Shown piece after piece: positions 24,583-36,917 of a stretch of DNA of 64,000 nt. How positions within the stretch are numbered: the stretch's first letter is position 1; every line of letters begins with the position of its first letter. Under the pieces are notes generated by a model. The model worked only from the letters and a program-made list of their open reading frames with translations, ran no database searches and was not told where the DNA came from. Origin of the DNA: Acytostelium subglobosum LB1 (Eukaryota; Evosea; Eumycetozoa; Acytosteliales; Acytosteliaceae); contig NW_012236529.1 in NCBI RefSeq assembly GCF_000787575.1, forward strand, positions 744,001 through 808,000, in the 5' to 3' direction. The position numbers and the translations under genes were made by a program.

Positions 24583-27350
24583 ATGTTGTCATTGGTGACA
24601 AAGAGATTGGCAGGAGCAGCAACATCGCCTGCATTTGCATCACGTTCATACTCGACTGCACATCGTAGTGATGTGTTGCGTTTGGTCAGTGGTTTCCGTC
24701 TGCACGGTCACTTGAAGGCAACAGTCGACCCATTGGCACGCCTCGAGCGCAAGTCATCACCATTGCTCACACTCGAGCACTACGGTCTGAGCAACCAGGC
24801 CACCATCAAGCCAGACGGCACACTGCTCTCGCAATTGGACCAGCAGGACATTCAGCTGGACTCGGTCGTCGAGTACCTCAACACTACATACTGTGGCGAC
24901 TCCACCGTGCAGTTTGAGCACATCGAGTCGGAGGAGGAGAAGCAGTGGCTCTACGAGACGTACGAGCGCATCCAGCAGACCAAGCACACAGATCAGCAAA
25001 AGATCAACATCCTCACCAACCTCGTCAAGTCCGAGGTGTTTGACCACTTCATGCAGAAGAAGTTCCCCACCACCAAGAGGTACGGACTCGAGGGCAATGA
25101 GAGTATGATGGTGGCCTGCGACGCCGTGTTCAGCCAGTGCGCCAAGGAGGGCGTCGACAACATTGTCATTGGCATGCCACACAGAGGCCGTCTGAACCTG
25201 CTCGTGCAGATGTGCAACTACCCCGCCAAGGACCTGTTCTGGAAGGTGAAGGGCAACTCTGAGCTGCCCCCAGGCATCGCCGGCATCGGTGATGTTCTGT
25301 CTCACATTGGTGTCTCGACCGACATCACCGTCGACACGGGCAAGATCCACGTGTCTCTGATGCAGAACCCATCGCATCTCGAAGCCATCGACCCAGCCGC
25401 CCTCGGCAAGGCCCGCGCCAAGCAGTTCTACGCCAACGACACTGACAGGAGCGGAACCGTCTGTCTGATGCTGCACGGTGACGCCGCCTTTGCCGGCCAG
25501 GGAGTGGTCACCGAGACCCTCTCACTGTCACAGCTGCCAGGCTTCAACGCCGGCGGTGCCATTCACATCGTTGTCAACAATCAGCTTGGCTTCACCACCG
25601 TCCCCGTCAACGGAAGATCCACCCGCTACTCATCGGACATTGGCAAGTTTGTGGGATGCCCCATCGTGCTGGTCAACGCACAGAACCCAGAGGCTGTCGA
25701 CAAGGTGTGTCGTCTGGCCGTCGAGTACAGGAACATGTTCAAGAAGGATATCATCATCGATCTGATTGGATGGCGTAAATATGGTCACAACGAGGTCGAC
25801 GAGCCATCGTTCACTCAGCCCACCATGTATACCAACATCCGCAAGCGTACCTCCATTCCCCAGATCTACGCCAAGCTGCTGCAGGCCAACAATGTGTTCT
25901 CGGCCGAGCAGTTGACCGAGTTCACCAACGAGCAGCAGCGATTGCTCGAGGAGCAATTGGCATTGACCACTGGCGACTTCCAATACTCCCCAGCAGACCA
26001 TTTGCAGGGCAAGTGGAGCGGACTGATGCAATCGACTGTCATCCAGCCACAACCAGACACTGGCTTTGACAAGGATGCCCTGGTTCAGATCGCACAGGAC
26101 TCTATCAAGGTGCCCTCCGACTTTACCGTGCATCAACGTTTGGTTAGATCATTCAGCAATGCACGTACCGACAAGATTAAGGTTGGTCAGGCCGACTGGG
26201 CCACCGCCGAGGCCATGGCCGCCGGCTCTCTGTTGCAACAAGGCTACAACATCAGAATCTCTGGACAGGATGTTGGTCGTGGAACATTCTCGCAGCGTCA
26301 CTGGGAGCTGTACGAACAATCAACCGATCGTGTCCACCAGCCACTCAACCACGCAGGCTACCCTGGTAAGCTGTCGATTGTCAACAGCAACCTCTCAGAG
26401 TTTGCCGTCATGGCCTACGAGTACGGCTACTCGCTCGAGTCGCCAAAGACCCTTCCAATTTGGGAGGCCCAGTTTGGTGACTTTGTCAATGGTGCACAGA
26501 TTGTCGTCGATCAATTCATTGCCAACTCTGAGGCCAAGTGGCTGAAGCAGACCGCTCTGATCCTGTTGTTGCCCCACGGCTTTGATGGCGCCGGCCCCGA
26601 GCACTCTAGCTGCAAGATGGAGCGTTTCCTGCAGCAATGTGACACTGAGGCAGTGGACGTGAAGAACGTCGAGAAGACACAGCGCGAGACCAACATGTAC
26701 GTTATCAACCCATCGACTCCAGCCAACTACTTCCACGCTTTGAGACGTCAAATGATCCGTAACTACAGGAAGCCATTGATCATTGTTGGACCAAAGGTTC
26801 TTCTTCGTCATCCAAACTGTTATTCATCTCTCGACGAGATGACTCCAGGTACAACCTTCCAGACCGTCCTTTCCGATCCAGATACCATTTCTAATCCATC
26901 TGCGTAAGTATTCGATGATTGGTCGCGTTGACGACCCGCCACAGCCATAGGACTGTTAACTAACATCGTCGTCAACTGGCTCCATGGTTTAGTATTGAGC
27001 GTGTTATCTTCTGTACTGGAAAGATATTCTATGATCTGCAAGAGGAGAGAAAGAAGCTCGGTGACACAAAGACTGCCGTGGTCAGAGTGGAGGAGTTGTC
27101 TCCATTCCCATATGAGAGGATCGAGGAGGAGTTGAACCGCTACTCGAATGCCACCAGATTTGCTTGGTGCCAGGAGGAGCAACAGAATGCTGGAGCATGG
27201 AGTTTTGTCGAGCCAAGATTCAAGCGTTGGGATCAGACCAGCAACATCAAGTACATTGGACGTGGTCCACTCTGTGCCAGCGCCATTGGAATTTCCAACA
27301 TTCACAAGAAGGAAGTTGCACAACTTTCAAAGGATGCCTTTGATTTCTAA
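24583..27350 (+). CDS. odhA: DHTKD1-type 2-oxoadipate/2-oxoglutarate dehydrogenase E1, mitochondrial
   Basis: Two exons (24583-26903 and 26993-27350) encode 892 residues. A basic Ser/Ala presequence (MLSLVTKRLAGAATSPAFAS) indicates mitochondrial import. Thiamine-diphosphate enzyme motifs are clear: VIGMPHRGRLNLL, LHGDAAFAGQGVV, IVVNNQLGFTT and the transketolase-like SGQDVGRGTFSQRH. The length, EYLNTTYCG, and VFDHFMQKKFPTTKRYGLEG match DHTKD1 rather than OGDH, which is about 100 residues longer. The E1 decarboxylates 2-oxoadipate (lysine/tryptophan breakdown) and passes the acyl group to dihydrolipoyl succinyltransferase. The ATG chosen follows an AT repeat; the frame is open upstream, but the presequence fits this start. 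Codon bias suggests good expression. Confidence 0.93.
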
Positions 27351-28036
27351 ATATTCTCCCACCTCAATCAATCAATCCTCCAACCATTCATTCATTCATC
27401 AATCCACCAAAGTAATAATAATAAATAAATTATATTTACTTACTTACTTTTAAGTACCATCATTCATCTTTCAATTAAATGATCAATCAATCATACATCA
27501 ATGTCATCTTAGTACATTATCCAAATCAAACAATCAATCACAACCACATCTTCAATCACTTGTCTTATCATCTTGACTTCATACCCCCCACTCACCCGAA
27601 CACTCACATCAGACTTAAGTGTCAGTCGTCTATTCATTTCAACACACAAACACACACATTCATACAGATACATACATATACGTCATTAATTTACCCACAT
27701 CACCACACACAAGGAGAGACTGTCAGTCCGTCAGACCGACCGATGGAGTCTATGGATTGTTGTTGTTGGTCTGGTACGCGTATGTATGGTAGATAATGTG
27801 GTGGAGTATAAGAGGACAATGCTAAGTAAAATGAGGCACATACACACTCACACATGGTTCGATTAAGGTTTACAATGACTAGTCATTGTAGGGCGACTCG
27901 ACTCTTGAGAAGATAATAAGAGACAGATGTGGAAAGAGATAGAGGTGATACAGATACGAATACACCAGTTACATGTAGACAAACAAAAGGGCATTCTATA
28001 ACAAATAGATGTACTCTTACTCTTGAACAGTGTATA
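27351..28036. other. Intergenic region upstream of the Speedy-like gene
   Basis: CAAT, CATT and CACA simple sequence, then a mixed stretch with a perfect 20-base palindrome at 27871-27890. No gene seen between the two stop/start codons. Confidence 0.55.
27871..27890. repeat. Perfect 20-base palindrome
   Basis: TACAATGACTAGTCATTGTA equals its own reverse complement. It lies about 150 bases upstream of the Speedy-like start codon, so it could be a binding site for a dimeric regulator; no direct support. Confidence 0.45.
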
Positions 28037-28090
28037 ATGTTCATATCAAACAAGAGAAGGTGTTCAAGTATATTATCATTTAATTATAAT

Positions 28091-28124
<34 letters not shown>

Positions 28125-29245
28125 TTGGTAATAATAATAATATAGATTATAGTGTAAATATGACAAGTGGAAGTAGTAGTAGCGGTAGTAGTGTTGGTGG
28201 AAGTGTAAATAGTATAAGTAGTAGTGTTAGTAGTGATAGTAGTATAATAGGATGTGCTGGTGCAGGTCCAGTTACATCCTCAATTGATGGAACATCTGTA
28301 AATAAAGTGTTGGAAGGCGCGAGCAAAGTAGTAGAGTTTAGTAGTAAATCACATCAAAGGAAACCGACAATATTAACTAAAGTTGATAAAGTACCATCAA
28401 CAATCTCATCAACAACATTCGATCTTAATAATTCCAAAGAACAACAACAACAACAAACAGAACAAAAGACAACAAAAGTAGTTAATAGTAGTACTAGTAG
28501 TACTTCACTTTATGATTCTTTGGAGAGTCTAAGTCTATTCCCGTATCATCATACCAACAATTTGTTGAATGGTATGAATTCCCAATCGTCCAAGTCGAGC
28601 AATGGTTCATCTGGAAAGAGAAACAACTTCAAATCACTGAAATCAAGTATCATCAAGTTACTGCCTCCATTGTTCCACAAGAAGAAGGTTGTCGACACCC
28701 TGTTACATGACTTTGTAAAGTTGATGGATACTCATCTTGACTTCTTCAAGAGATCCCCCGAGTTTGACAAGTATGTCCTATCCCTGGCCCTCATCTTCCT
28801 GAAACGAGCATTCCCCGACAACGTCATCACATCAGACATATTCTTTTATTCCATATATCTTGCTTGGGTAAGTCTCATTCATTCATTCATTTATTATAAT
28901 CTATCGTATCATACAATCAATCATTATCTGAGAACTGGGAATATTAACATCACTATTTAGGAAACTGAGGAAGATAGTACTGTTGGTCAAGAGAGTATAA
29001 TACATTATGTTATTGGTAGTTATCCAAAGAATAGAGATAAGAATCTGAGAAAGAAGGAGATATTGGATTGGAGGAAAAGACTTAGACAATTCCATAATGG
29101 TAAAGATATACTTTGGAAGATATTGGACTATCGTACATATGCCGAGTTCAGTCAGATTCAGAACGTATCCAAACAATTCCCAAATCAACATGAGATACTG
29201 AAACGAGAGAGAATTGCTCAATCACATGGTTCAAAATATTTCTAA
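28037..29245 (+). CDS. Speedy/RINGO-like CDK activator
   Basis: Two exons (28037-28867, 28961-29245) encode 371 residues. The first 210 or so are low complexity: an (AAT)n-encoded poly-Asn run, poly-Ser/Gly, poly-Gln. The C-terminal part matches the Speedy/RINGO (Spy1) box: FVKLMDTHLDFFKRSPEFDKY, then ALIFLKRAFPDNVITSDIFF, YSIYLAW, ETEED, IIHYVIG, FHNGKDILWKILDYR and RERIAQSHG, in the same order as animal Speedy. Speedy proteins have a cyclin-box-like fold that binds and activates CDK1/2 without T-loop phosphorylation. The intron (GTAAGT...TTTAG) splits the box between LAW and ETEED. The ATG at 28037 is the first in frame; MTSGSSSSG (near 28161) is an alternative start. Confidence 0.8.
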
Positions 29246-29558
29246 TTGTGTCCGATAACAATTAAATATTATAATTATTATTTATATATATATATTATTA
29301 CTTTGCAACGTCGTAACAATAATATTGAGGTAGTGGGTATTACTGATCACAACTTTGCCAGGGACTTTTCATTATCAATCACTTTCGTTTCGATGTGCCG
29401 AAGGGTGGTGAGATAGGGGTCGATTCAGAGAATCAAAGCACAAGCAACACACACTTACAACCATGTTACTCCCTCAATCACTCAATTACTCTCACTCACT
29501 GCTCCTACTTATACAAATACTTTACATGTAATACTATACTTATATTACTTTAAACAAC
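29246..29558. other. Short intergenic region
   Basis: AT-rich 3-prime flank of the Speedy-like gene and leader of the TBC gene. Nothing else seen. Confidence 0.6.
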
Positions 29559-31421
29559 ATGAATGATATACCTTTCAATCAAGTAAAGGTACATCATAAC
29601 TTTAAGTCTAATCACGAACATTACAAACCTCAAGTGTTCCAGTATCCAACTCCCTTATGTCTTCCAAACAATCGTGATCGACATATTGTTGACAGCAGCA
29701 GCAGCAGCAACAGTAATGAGGGATCCGATTCAGAAGTGGATACAGATGAGGCAGCAGCTATGAACTCATCTTTACATAATCATTCATCGACAACGACCAC
29801 AACAACAGGACCGTCCCATTCTCATTCTCTATTATCAAATCAAGACTATGCCTATTATAATGCAACCAATGACTACTACAGTGACGAAGACGATGACGAA
29901 CTTATTGATCAAAAGGTCGACCAATTCGTATCATTGATCGCTCATCAAACGGCGGAGAAAGCATCATATGACCAATATGGCTTTGTCATCGATCCTGAAC
30001 TTGTCCCGACGTACACATCTTACAAACAACAATTCCAAAGTCTGGAGGAACAACGTCATGCAGTGTGGCTCGACTACATCGAGGAGAATCCAAACATATT
30101 CCAAACATTGTCCACAACTCAATCACCAATGGCATCGATCAACACAACCTATCGACTAAAGTCACCTCCTGAGCCACTCAAGGAGATGATCCGTCGGGGT
30201 GTTCCAGCAGAGTTTCGCTCCACAGTCTGGATGCGATGTAGTGGAGCCTATCTCAGACTGGCAAGCAATCCCGATGAATACTACACCATACTAAAAGTGT
30301 ACAATGGCAAGAGTTCTGTGGCCACCAAACAGATCAAGATGGACATCAGACGTACATTTCCCGAGCACAAGTACCTCAACTCACCAAAGTACATGGAACA
30401 ATTATCCAACGTCTTGACAGCATATTCATGGAGGAATCGTATGTTGTTGTTGTTGTTGTCACATCTAAGACTACTCCTTGAAGTAAATCCTAACCAACCT
30501 TGTCATCACCTTGGAAACATTATAGCCACTGTTGGCTATTGCCAAAGTATGAACTTCCTCGCTGGATACCTCTTGATACACATGAGTGAACATGAAGCCT
30601 ATTGGGTATGCTTCACATACACATCCCTCTTCAATCACTACATCCAACAACACTAACCATTCATTCATTACTACATTCATAGACCTTGGTATCAATTGTT
30701 GAAGACATCCTACCACAAGAGTACTTCACAACTACTATGATCGATCTATCTGTGGATGTCCGCTTTGTATTTCCAGACCTGATGGCAAAGAAGTTGCCAA
30801 GACTCAACAAACACTTTACCAAGAATGGACTATCACTACCATTGCTAATGACTCAATGGTTCCTTTGTATATTTGCAACAACTACACCAACAGAGGTATG
30901 TCCCTTCAGGTGATTGATTAGGTAATGACGGTCATCTAACATCCAATCAACCAATCAGACAACTTTTAGAATATGGGATGTATTCTTTAGTGAAGGATCA
31001 AAGGTCTTGTTCAGGTTTGCCCTGGCAATGCTAAAGATCAACGAAGAAGAGCTAATGTCCTGTCAAGACTACAACGACTTGTATAGTTTAATTAAGGTAT
31101 GGTTGTTTGTTGGAAGAAAGGACTGCCAATACTGGCAGTAGAAGCAAGGACTAACTCTATTGGATGTAACAACAGAAAATACCATCAAAGATGTATGACG
31201 CAGATCATTTGATGGAGGTTGCTTTCCAGAAGCTTGGATCAATGCCAATGAAGACTATAGATCAGAAGCGAACTGATTGTAGAGTGATTGCAATGGATGA
31301 GTATGTCAAACATCAATCAGCAAGGAATGGCCTCAAGCGACAATCCCAACACATAACCAAGTCCGAGCTCAAGTCTGGGACCAAGCGATGGTCAAGTCAA
31401 TTGATCTTCAAGGAGGTATAG
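29559..31421 (+). CDS. TBC-domain Rab GTPase-activating protein
   Basis: Five exons (29559-30438, 30526-30605, 30683-30895, 30959-31096, 31176-31421) give 518 residues. An N-terminal half rich in Ser, Asn and acidic residues precedes the TBC domain (from about LKEMIRRGVPAEFRSTVW, residue 210). Both catalytic fingers are present: the arginine finger in IKMDIRRTFPEH and the glutamine finger in TVGYCQSMNFLAG. Further TBC blocks are IVEDILPQEYFT, LPLLMTQWFLCIFA and TTFRIWDVFFSEG. It should accelerate GTP hydrolysis by a Rab in membrane traffic; the target Rab cannot be told. Overall it resembles GRTP1/TBC1D-type proteins. Confidence 0.92.
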
Positions 31422-31607
31422 AAAGTGTAATAGGTATAGGTAGTACCTAAGTACAATATCCAATCCTCATCTCGGACAAGCAAGCATTTGTGTTCAATAT
31501 ATAACATAATAATATATTTAATGTACATAACTATCAATCAATCAATCTATTGTATGTGCTGTGCCATGAATGTTATCATGATCCAGACATACAAGATGGT
31601 ACCATGG

Positions 31608-32680
31608 TTACTTGAATCCCTTACGGAGGCTTATATAGGACTGCTTGATATTGTCTGGGAACTTTTGGATTGATGCATATATGTTGGCATTGCAATATCT
31701 AAGCTGGCTTTTTGGATCAGTGTATGGTGCCTAATGATTGATTGATTGATTGACTGTCAGTATCGCTTGGCCTTCATTGATGTCAAGTCATCCAACACAA
31801 CTTACAACTAATCCAGTGATATCACAGTACTTTTTCGGAGGAACCAAAGAGGGCGCCACTTGAATATTAGTGTCTATGATTGGATTGATTTGATTGAATG
31901 AGTGTTTCCATTGTTGTGTTAGTCAATGTCAATGGTGCCACCAGCGTGATGATCAATCAATCAATGAATGAGAAGCCTACATGTTGGAAAGTTCGCTGGA
32001 AGTGCACCATAGTTCTCGCCCTGTAGTATCTGTTTGACAGACTTCCAGGTTTGTTTTCGCTTGGGATCGCTTGTGCCAACGTATGATGGGTTCTTGAATG
32101 GATGAACAAGGCTTTGTATGACGATAGGTGATGAGACTGATGGCGATGATACAGCCGCTGCTGCCTTCTTTTGTGCCGCTGCCGCCGCTGCACCTCTTAG
32201 TTGTTTCTTTGGTGGAACACTCTTCTTTGGCACTTTACTGCTGCTGATACTACTGGTTGTTGGTTTCTTTGAGCTTGGTGTATCATCATCATCATTCACT
32301 ACATCTATTTCATCATCAACTCCATCGGCATCATTGTCTTCGACTATATCATCACCACTTCCGTCTGATGATGATGATGATCCTGATGGCTCCTTTGAAG
32401 TTGTTTTCTTATTATTCTTCGTAGTTGATGCTGTAGACTTGATTGGTTTTGCCTTTGACAATGACAATCTTGACTTCTTCACTGGTGGAACATCCTCTTC
32501 TTCAGACGCCTCCTCTACAGTACCACCACGATCATCATTATCGGATGCCTCATCACTTATATCTGAATCTGAATAGACTTGTTTAGTCTTCTTCTTTGCT
32601 GCTGATGATCCAACAGGATTCTTCACCACCCTTGTAACTTCATCATCCTCTGAATCTGAAAGTACAACCTTTCTAGTCAT
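31608..32680 (-). CDS. INO80 complex subunit C (Ies6-like), YL1-C domain
   Basis: Three exons (32680-31981, 31873-31806, 31730-31608) encode 296 residues; the last two exons are too short to notice without splicing. The first 180 residues are acidic, Ser/Lys-rich and disordered, with a poly-Ala run. The C-terminal part reads HPFKNPSYVGTSDPKRKQTW, ALPANFPTYTNIQVAPSLVP, PKKYCDITGLVAPYTDPKSQ and ends SYISLRKGFK, the YL1-C/HMG-binding domain of Ies6/INO80C; the YTDPKS and terminal LR signature favour Ies6 over Swc2/VPS72. In yeast Ies6 works with Arp5 in nucleosome sliding. The gene is convergent with the TBC gene (187 bases apart) and divergent from the acidic-protein gene. Confidence 0.88.
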
Positions 32681-32845
32681 CTAAATATATTATCTCTATT
32701 ACTCAAGTTAGTCGTATGCAAGTGAATAATGTTGTTTCATTTCAATCAATCAAGTTCACCAAAAATGGAGAAATGAGGGGATTTGACTGAAAACGAACGA
32801 TTTCAAAAGAACATTCAAACTACTACAGATAAACAACAACAGATA
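32681..32845. promoter_or_regulatory. Candidate bidirectional promoter (INO80C / acidic protein)
   Basis: Only 165 bases separate two divergent start codons, so the promoters must share or overlap this AT-rich stretch. No specific motif identified. Confidence 0.45.
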
Positions 32846-33810
32846 ATGAAGAAGAGAGAGAGAGAAAAGACACCAGCAGAGTTTGTCGAAAGACGATATA
32901 CTAAATCAAAAATAGACTATGATTGTATGTTATGGAGCAACATACTTGAATGATTGATTGAGAGGACATTGGACCAATCTCTAACAAGAAGACTTACCTT
33001 CAAAGACTTGGACAAGAATATCAATCTTTATAATATATATAATCAACCATATGGACAGTACAACATAAACAATCCCTCCTTGACTATGCTCAAAGAGATA
33101 GAGAGAGCTGCAACATTCAAACTAGCACATGGACTTCTAAAGAAGAAACCTAAACCTAATGTTGTTGTAGATGTTGATACCGAAACAAAGGATAAAGTCA
33201 ATGGAAATGGCGATGGCAATGACAAGGACAAGGACAATAATGGAGAAGATAGTGATGAAGAAGAAGATGGAGAGGAATATGATGTGGATGAGGATGAATT
33301 AAATGAAGAAGATGAAGACGAAGATGAGGAAGAAGATGTGGAATTTGTCTTTGATGAGCTGGAAGGAATGAAGAGAGAAAAGATAAACGATTTGGACAAG
33401 GACGATATTAAAGTTGACGACGACTACCAAGAAGTGGATGAAGATGAAGAGGAGGCTGAAGATGAAGTAGCTGCTGAGGATCAAGTTGGCGAAGATGGCC
33501 AAGATGATGATGTGGACAGCGACACTGTCGTGCTCAAAAAAGTTGAGAAACAGACATTGTACACAAGGTATCCTCTTAGCCAAGTCAACTATAATACAAG
33601 GCCATTCAGTAGACCTGGAAGGTGTGGCCCAGAGATATTACTGGCAATTGGTAAGAGATACAATGATGATTGATGTCCTATTCACTGACTAACTCTTTAC
33701 TCATAATAGGTGTACTGATGCAGCAACACCTAATTAATATTGTAAAGGATGTTGGAAATGGTAACATGCCTGGAAAGAAAGGCAAAGGAAAGAGGAGCAA
33801 GAGCAGTTGA
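32846..33810 (+). CDS. Acidic, probably nuclear protein of unknown family
   Basis: Three exons (32846-32924, 33006-33650, 33710-33810) give 274 residues. The first exon encodes MKKREREKTPAEFVERRYTK and joins across a GTATGT...CAAAG intron into DYLDKNINLYNIYNQPYGQY. The middle (about 80-180) is dominated by Asp/Glu, including a stretch of over 25 acidic residues with few interruptions. A conserved-looking block follows (TLYTRYPLSQVNYNTRPFSR, PGRCGPEILLAIGVLMQQHL), and the end is basic, PGKKGKGKRSKSS. I do not recognise the family; acidic core plus basic ends suits a chromatin or nucleolar protein, which would match its divergent INO80C partner, but that is inference. Confidence 0.75.
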
Positions 33811-33928
33811 CAGATGTCCAGAAGGGTCCTATTTATTCTACTTTACAATGGTTGACTTAACCAGACGACTGACTACTAAACCAGACAGAGTGTACATATA
33901 TTATTATAACGTGACAACCTGACCTCTA

Positions 33929-36003
33929 TTATATCAATGAAGAGTAGTTAGGGTTACTCTTGTTGTTTGACTGCTGTTGCTGTTGTTGAGGAGCATTGAA
34001 CACCTGTGGAGTGGGTACATATGGCTGGTATTGACCACCCTGCTGCTGTTGTGGCTGCTGTTGATATGGATATGGTTGAACCTGGAAAGGTGCACTAGGC
34101 TGTTGGTAAGCCATTCCTCCAAATGGATTAAAGTTATTGTTCTGATTGTTCTGATTGTTCTGACCTCCATTCATCATTCCCATGCCTCCATAAGGTGCTC
34201 CACCCATGCCGCCACCCATTCCGCCGCCCATGCCGCCACCCATGCCACCACCCATGCCGCCACCATATGGGTTGTTGTTGCCACCCATCATGGTTGGACC
34301 AACACCACCGCCATTGGGAACAGTAACATTGTAGTTTGAATATGATGGGCTGAAGGGATTGGATCCATTTGACATGCCAACACCGTTGAGGTTAGGGTTA
34401 ACGCTGTTGTTGCTAAAGGGTGGAGGCATTGGTGCCGATGGCTTGGATTGGATTGCGGGTGGTGGCAGGGGAGAGGACTTGGCCAATGTTGGCTGTTGTG
34501 ACACAACCATCTGTCCACTATTGTATGATGGTTGTTGAGCGAATGGATTGGACAATACATTGGGGTTTGTTGGCTGCTGCATTGGTGCTTGCATCTGTGG
34601 CTGTTGTTGTTGTTGGTTTCTGTTGGCCAAGTATAGATCAAACTCGTCGAATGATTGTGGCTTAGGTTGTTGTTGCTGCTGCTGTTGTGGCTGCTGTTGG
34701 GGCGCGAATGGATTGTACCCTTGTTGCATCGCTGGTTGATTGTATCCATTGACTGCTGGGTTGTTGCCCATGAATGGATTGGCATACTGCTGTGGCTGCT
34801 GTTGCTGCTGCTGCATCTGTTGTGGCTGTTGATATTGAACAATGGCCGTCGGTTGGAATGAGAAATCAATTTGATTCAACTCATTGTTGTTGACCTGTTT
34901 GGGTGGCAATGGAATTGGCCTGTATCCATTGTCTACAAATTGCTTTCGTTTGGCGCAGGCCGAGTCGTAGTCTGAGAATGCTCGGACCAGCTCATCATTG
35001 AGCAGGAGAAGTTGCTCCAACTCGCGCTCCGACGCCCTGCCCGTCTCTATCAAACTTGTGACCTTCTTCTGGTTCTCAGACAGCACTGCCTTAAGTTCCT
35101 GTAGCAGAGAGTTCTGCGCGGGGTCCTCCTCCTCGGTGTTGAGGAATGATATCATCTCTTGGAACACTGATAGACTGCCCTTGATCGATGATATGTCCTG
35201 CTGCACAGCCGAATTGGAGCTGGCCTGTGATGGTGCAGGCCTAGATGGGGGGCCAGCCATTTGTGCAGATGCGGCCGCCGCGGGATAGACGTGGGGTGGC
35301 AGTGGCACCTGTACCGTCTGCGAAGAGTATGTGACCGATGGCAATGGTTGCCTCCTCTCCCTGTTAAAGTTGAGCACTGGTGCATCTGAACGTTGTGGCG
35401 GGAACTTGTAGCCCGATCGCTTTACGAATGCGTAGGATTCGTGGAAACCTGCTATATCGGAGCGTGTCTCGAATGCCCTGCCCCACGTCTCAACCAACTC
35501 CAATGCCTTATCCTTCACATTCTCCTTTGTCTTTCTATTCATAATAATCTTGACCAACTCTGTCTGGAATGTCCTCTCGCCAAAGAATATATGAGTACAT
35601 TCACAATTCTTAACCAATGCCTCAGATACCTGTTTCATTCAAATTGATTGATTGATTGATTGATTGATCAGTCATTCATTCATTCGTTCGCTTGTGTCAC
35701 AACACATCATCAGCAGTCTCATCTGATCATACCTCCAAGGCTAACATAACAACTCTTGTCTTCTCTTTAAACCTCTTCACTATTGCTCTAACAACTCCTC
35801 TCGCACTATATGTTGATTGATTGATTGGTTGATTGAATGATAGAGTTAGTTAGAGTCAAATCAAGTTGGGTTTATGGGATTGAATTGACATACTGTATTG
35901 AATCACTGTTGAGTATATCACAAAGGTTCATCGTTGTTGTCCAATCCATGGACACGAGATGCTCCGATGTGGCTCTATCCACAAGATCAACATAAGAAAC
36001 CAT
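33929..36003 (-). CDS. tom1: TOM1-like VHS-GAT ubiquitin adaptor
   Basis: Three exons (36003-35894, 35805-35733, 35629-33929) encode 627 residues. The VHS domain spans roughly 1-140 (MVSYVDLVDRATSEHLVSMD, then ARGVVRAIVKRFKEK and KNCECTHIFFGERTFQTELV); a GAT-type three-helix region lies near 205-290. The rest is Gln/Asn/Pro-rich with five NPF motifs (NPFMG, NPFAPQ, NPFAQQ, NPFSPS, NPFGG), which bind EH domains such as Eps15, and a GGGM repeat (about residues 460-480). TOM1 proteins bind ubiquitin and endosomal lipids and, in dictyostelids that lack ESCRT-0, are proposed to start ESCRT sorting. The gene is convergent with the acidic-protein gene (118 bases between stops). Confidence 0.92.
34199..34263 (-). 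repeat. GGM-coding 12-15 base tandem repeat in TOM1
   Basis: A short in-frame tandem repeat encodes successive GGGM units in the C-terminal half of TOM1. It keeps the frame and probably varies in length between strains. Confidence 0.7.
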
Positions 36004-36648
36004 GGTTGATTGAATAATGTATATGTATAATTATCTTTCTATTTATATATATAAATGTTAGTAGGAATGATGATGATGCTGTATTGTTGTGATTTGGAAC
36101 TTGTGTCAAACGAGGAGGAAAGAGAATGGAATGATAGATGTCAACTCAGTTCATTCATTTCAGTTCCGTTGAGTCAGAAACAACCAGAACACACAAACTT
36201 GATGATGAACACACAACACCTGAACAAACCCCCCATCAAACGCTAAATTGTAAATTTAGAGCTGTTCACCCAATCACCTCTCTCTCCATCTACCAGGGAG
36301 ACAAAGAGATTGGTGTCTCATCTCATATAATTGTTGATCATATCTTGGACTTTCAAGAGTTGCATACCCCTACAACTAAATAACTAACGTTTGAAAGAGA
36401 TATATAATTACTTTAGTAATTATATGATCACCATGAATGAATGATTGATTTAATGAATGAATCATTATCACAAGCAACGTGTTGCCTCAGCCCAGTTCAC
36501 CACTCAACTCACGGGTGGTGAGTCATTCGAATGCATTCATTATGCCATTCACTCAATGTTTGGGATGATGGTCCATCACAAGTGTTTATAAGTACTTGTT
36601 AATTGTTGTTGAATGTTGTAGTTGTATAAGATAAAGTAGTAGTTAGTA
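36004..36648. other. Divergent intergenic region with an AT hairpin
   Basis: Separates the TOM1 and rhomboid start codons. It contains a perfect inverted repeat, ATATAATTAC at 36402-36411 and GTAATTATAT at 36416-36425, with a 4-base loop. No gene is seen. Confidence 0.55.
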
Positions 36649-36874
36649 ATGAGTAGTAGTAATACACAGGCAACTGGAATCAGAAATGACTTGTCAGATG
36701 GAGGCAATAGGATGGCCAATTACATTAGGTCACTACCATTGGCCACAAGATTCTACTTCTTCTTATGTGTAGGTGTCTTTATATTTGAATGCTTCAATCA
36801 AGTCACTATAATGGGTACATGCTTCCTACCAAGTTCACTCTTTACACATTATAACAAGTGTATGTAATGTCATC

Positions 36875-36917
<43 letters not shown>

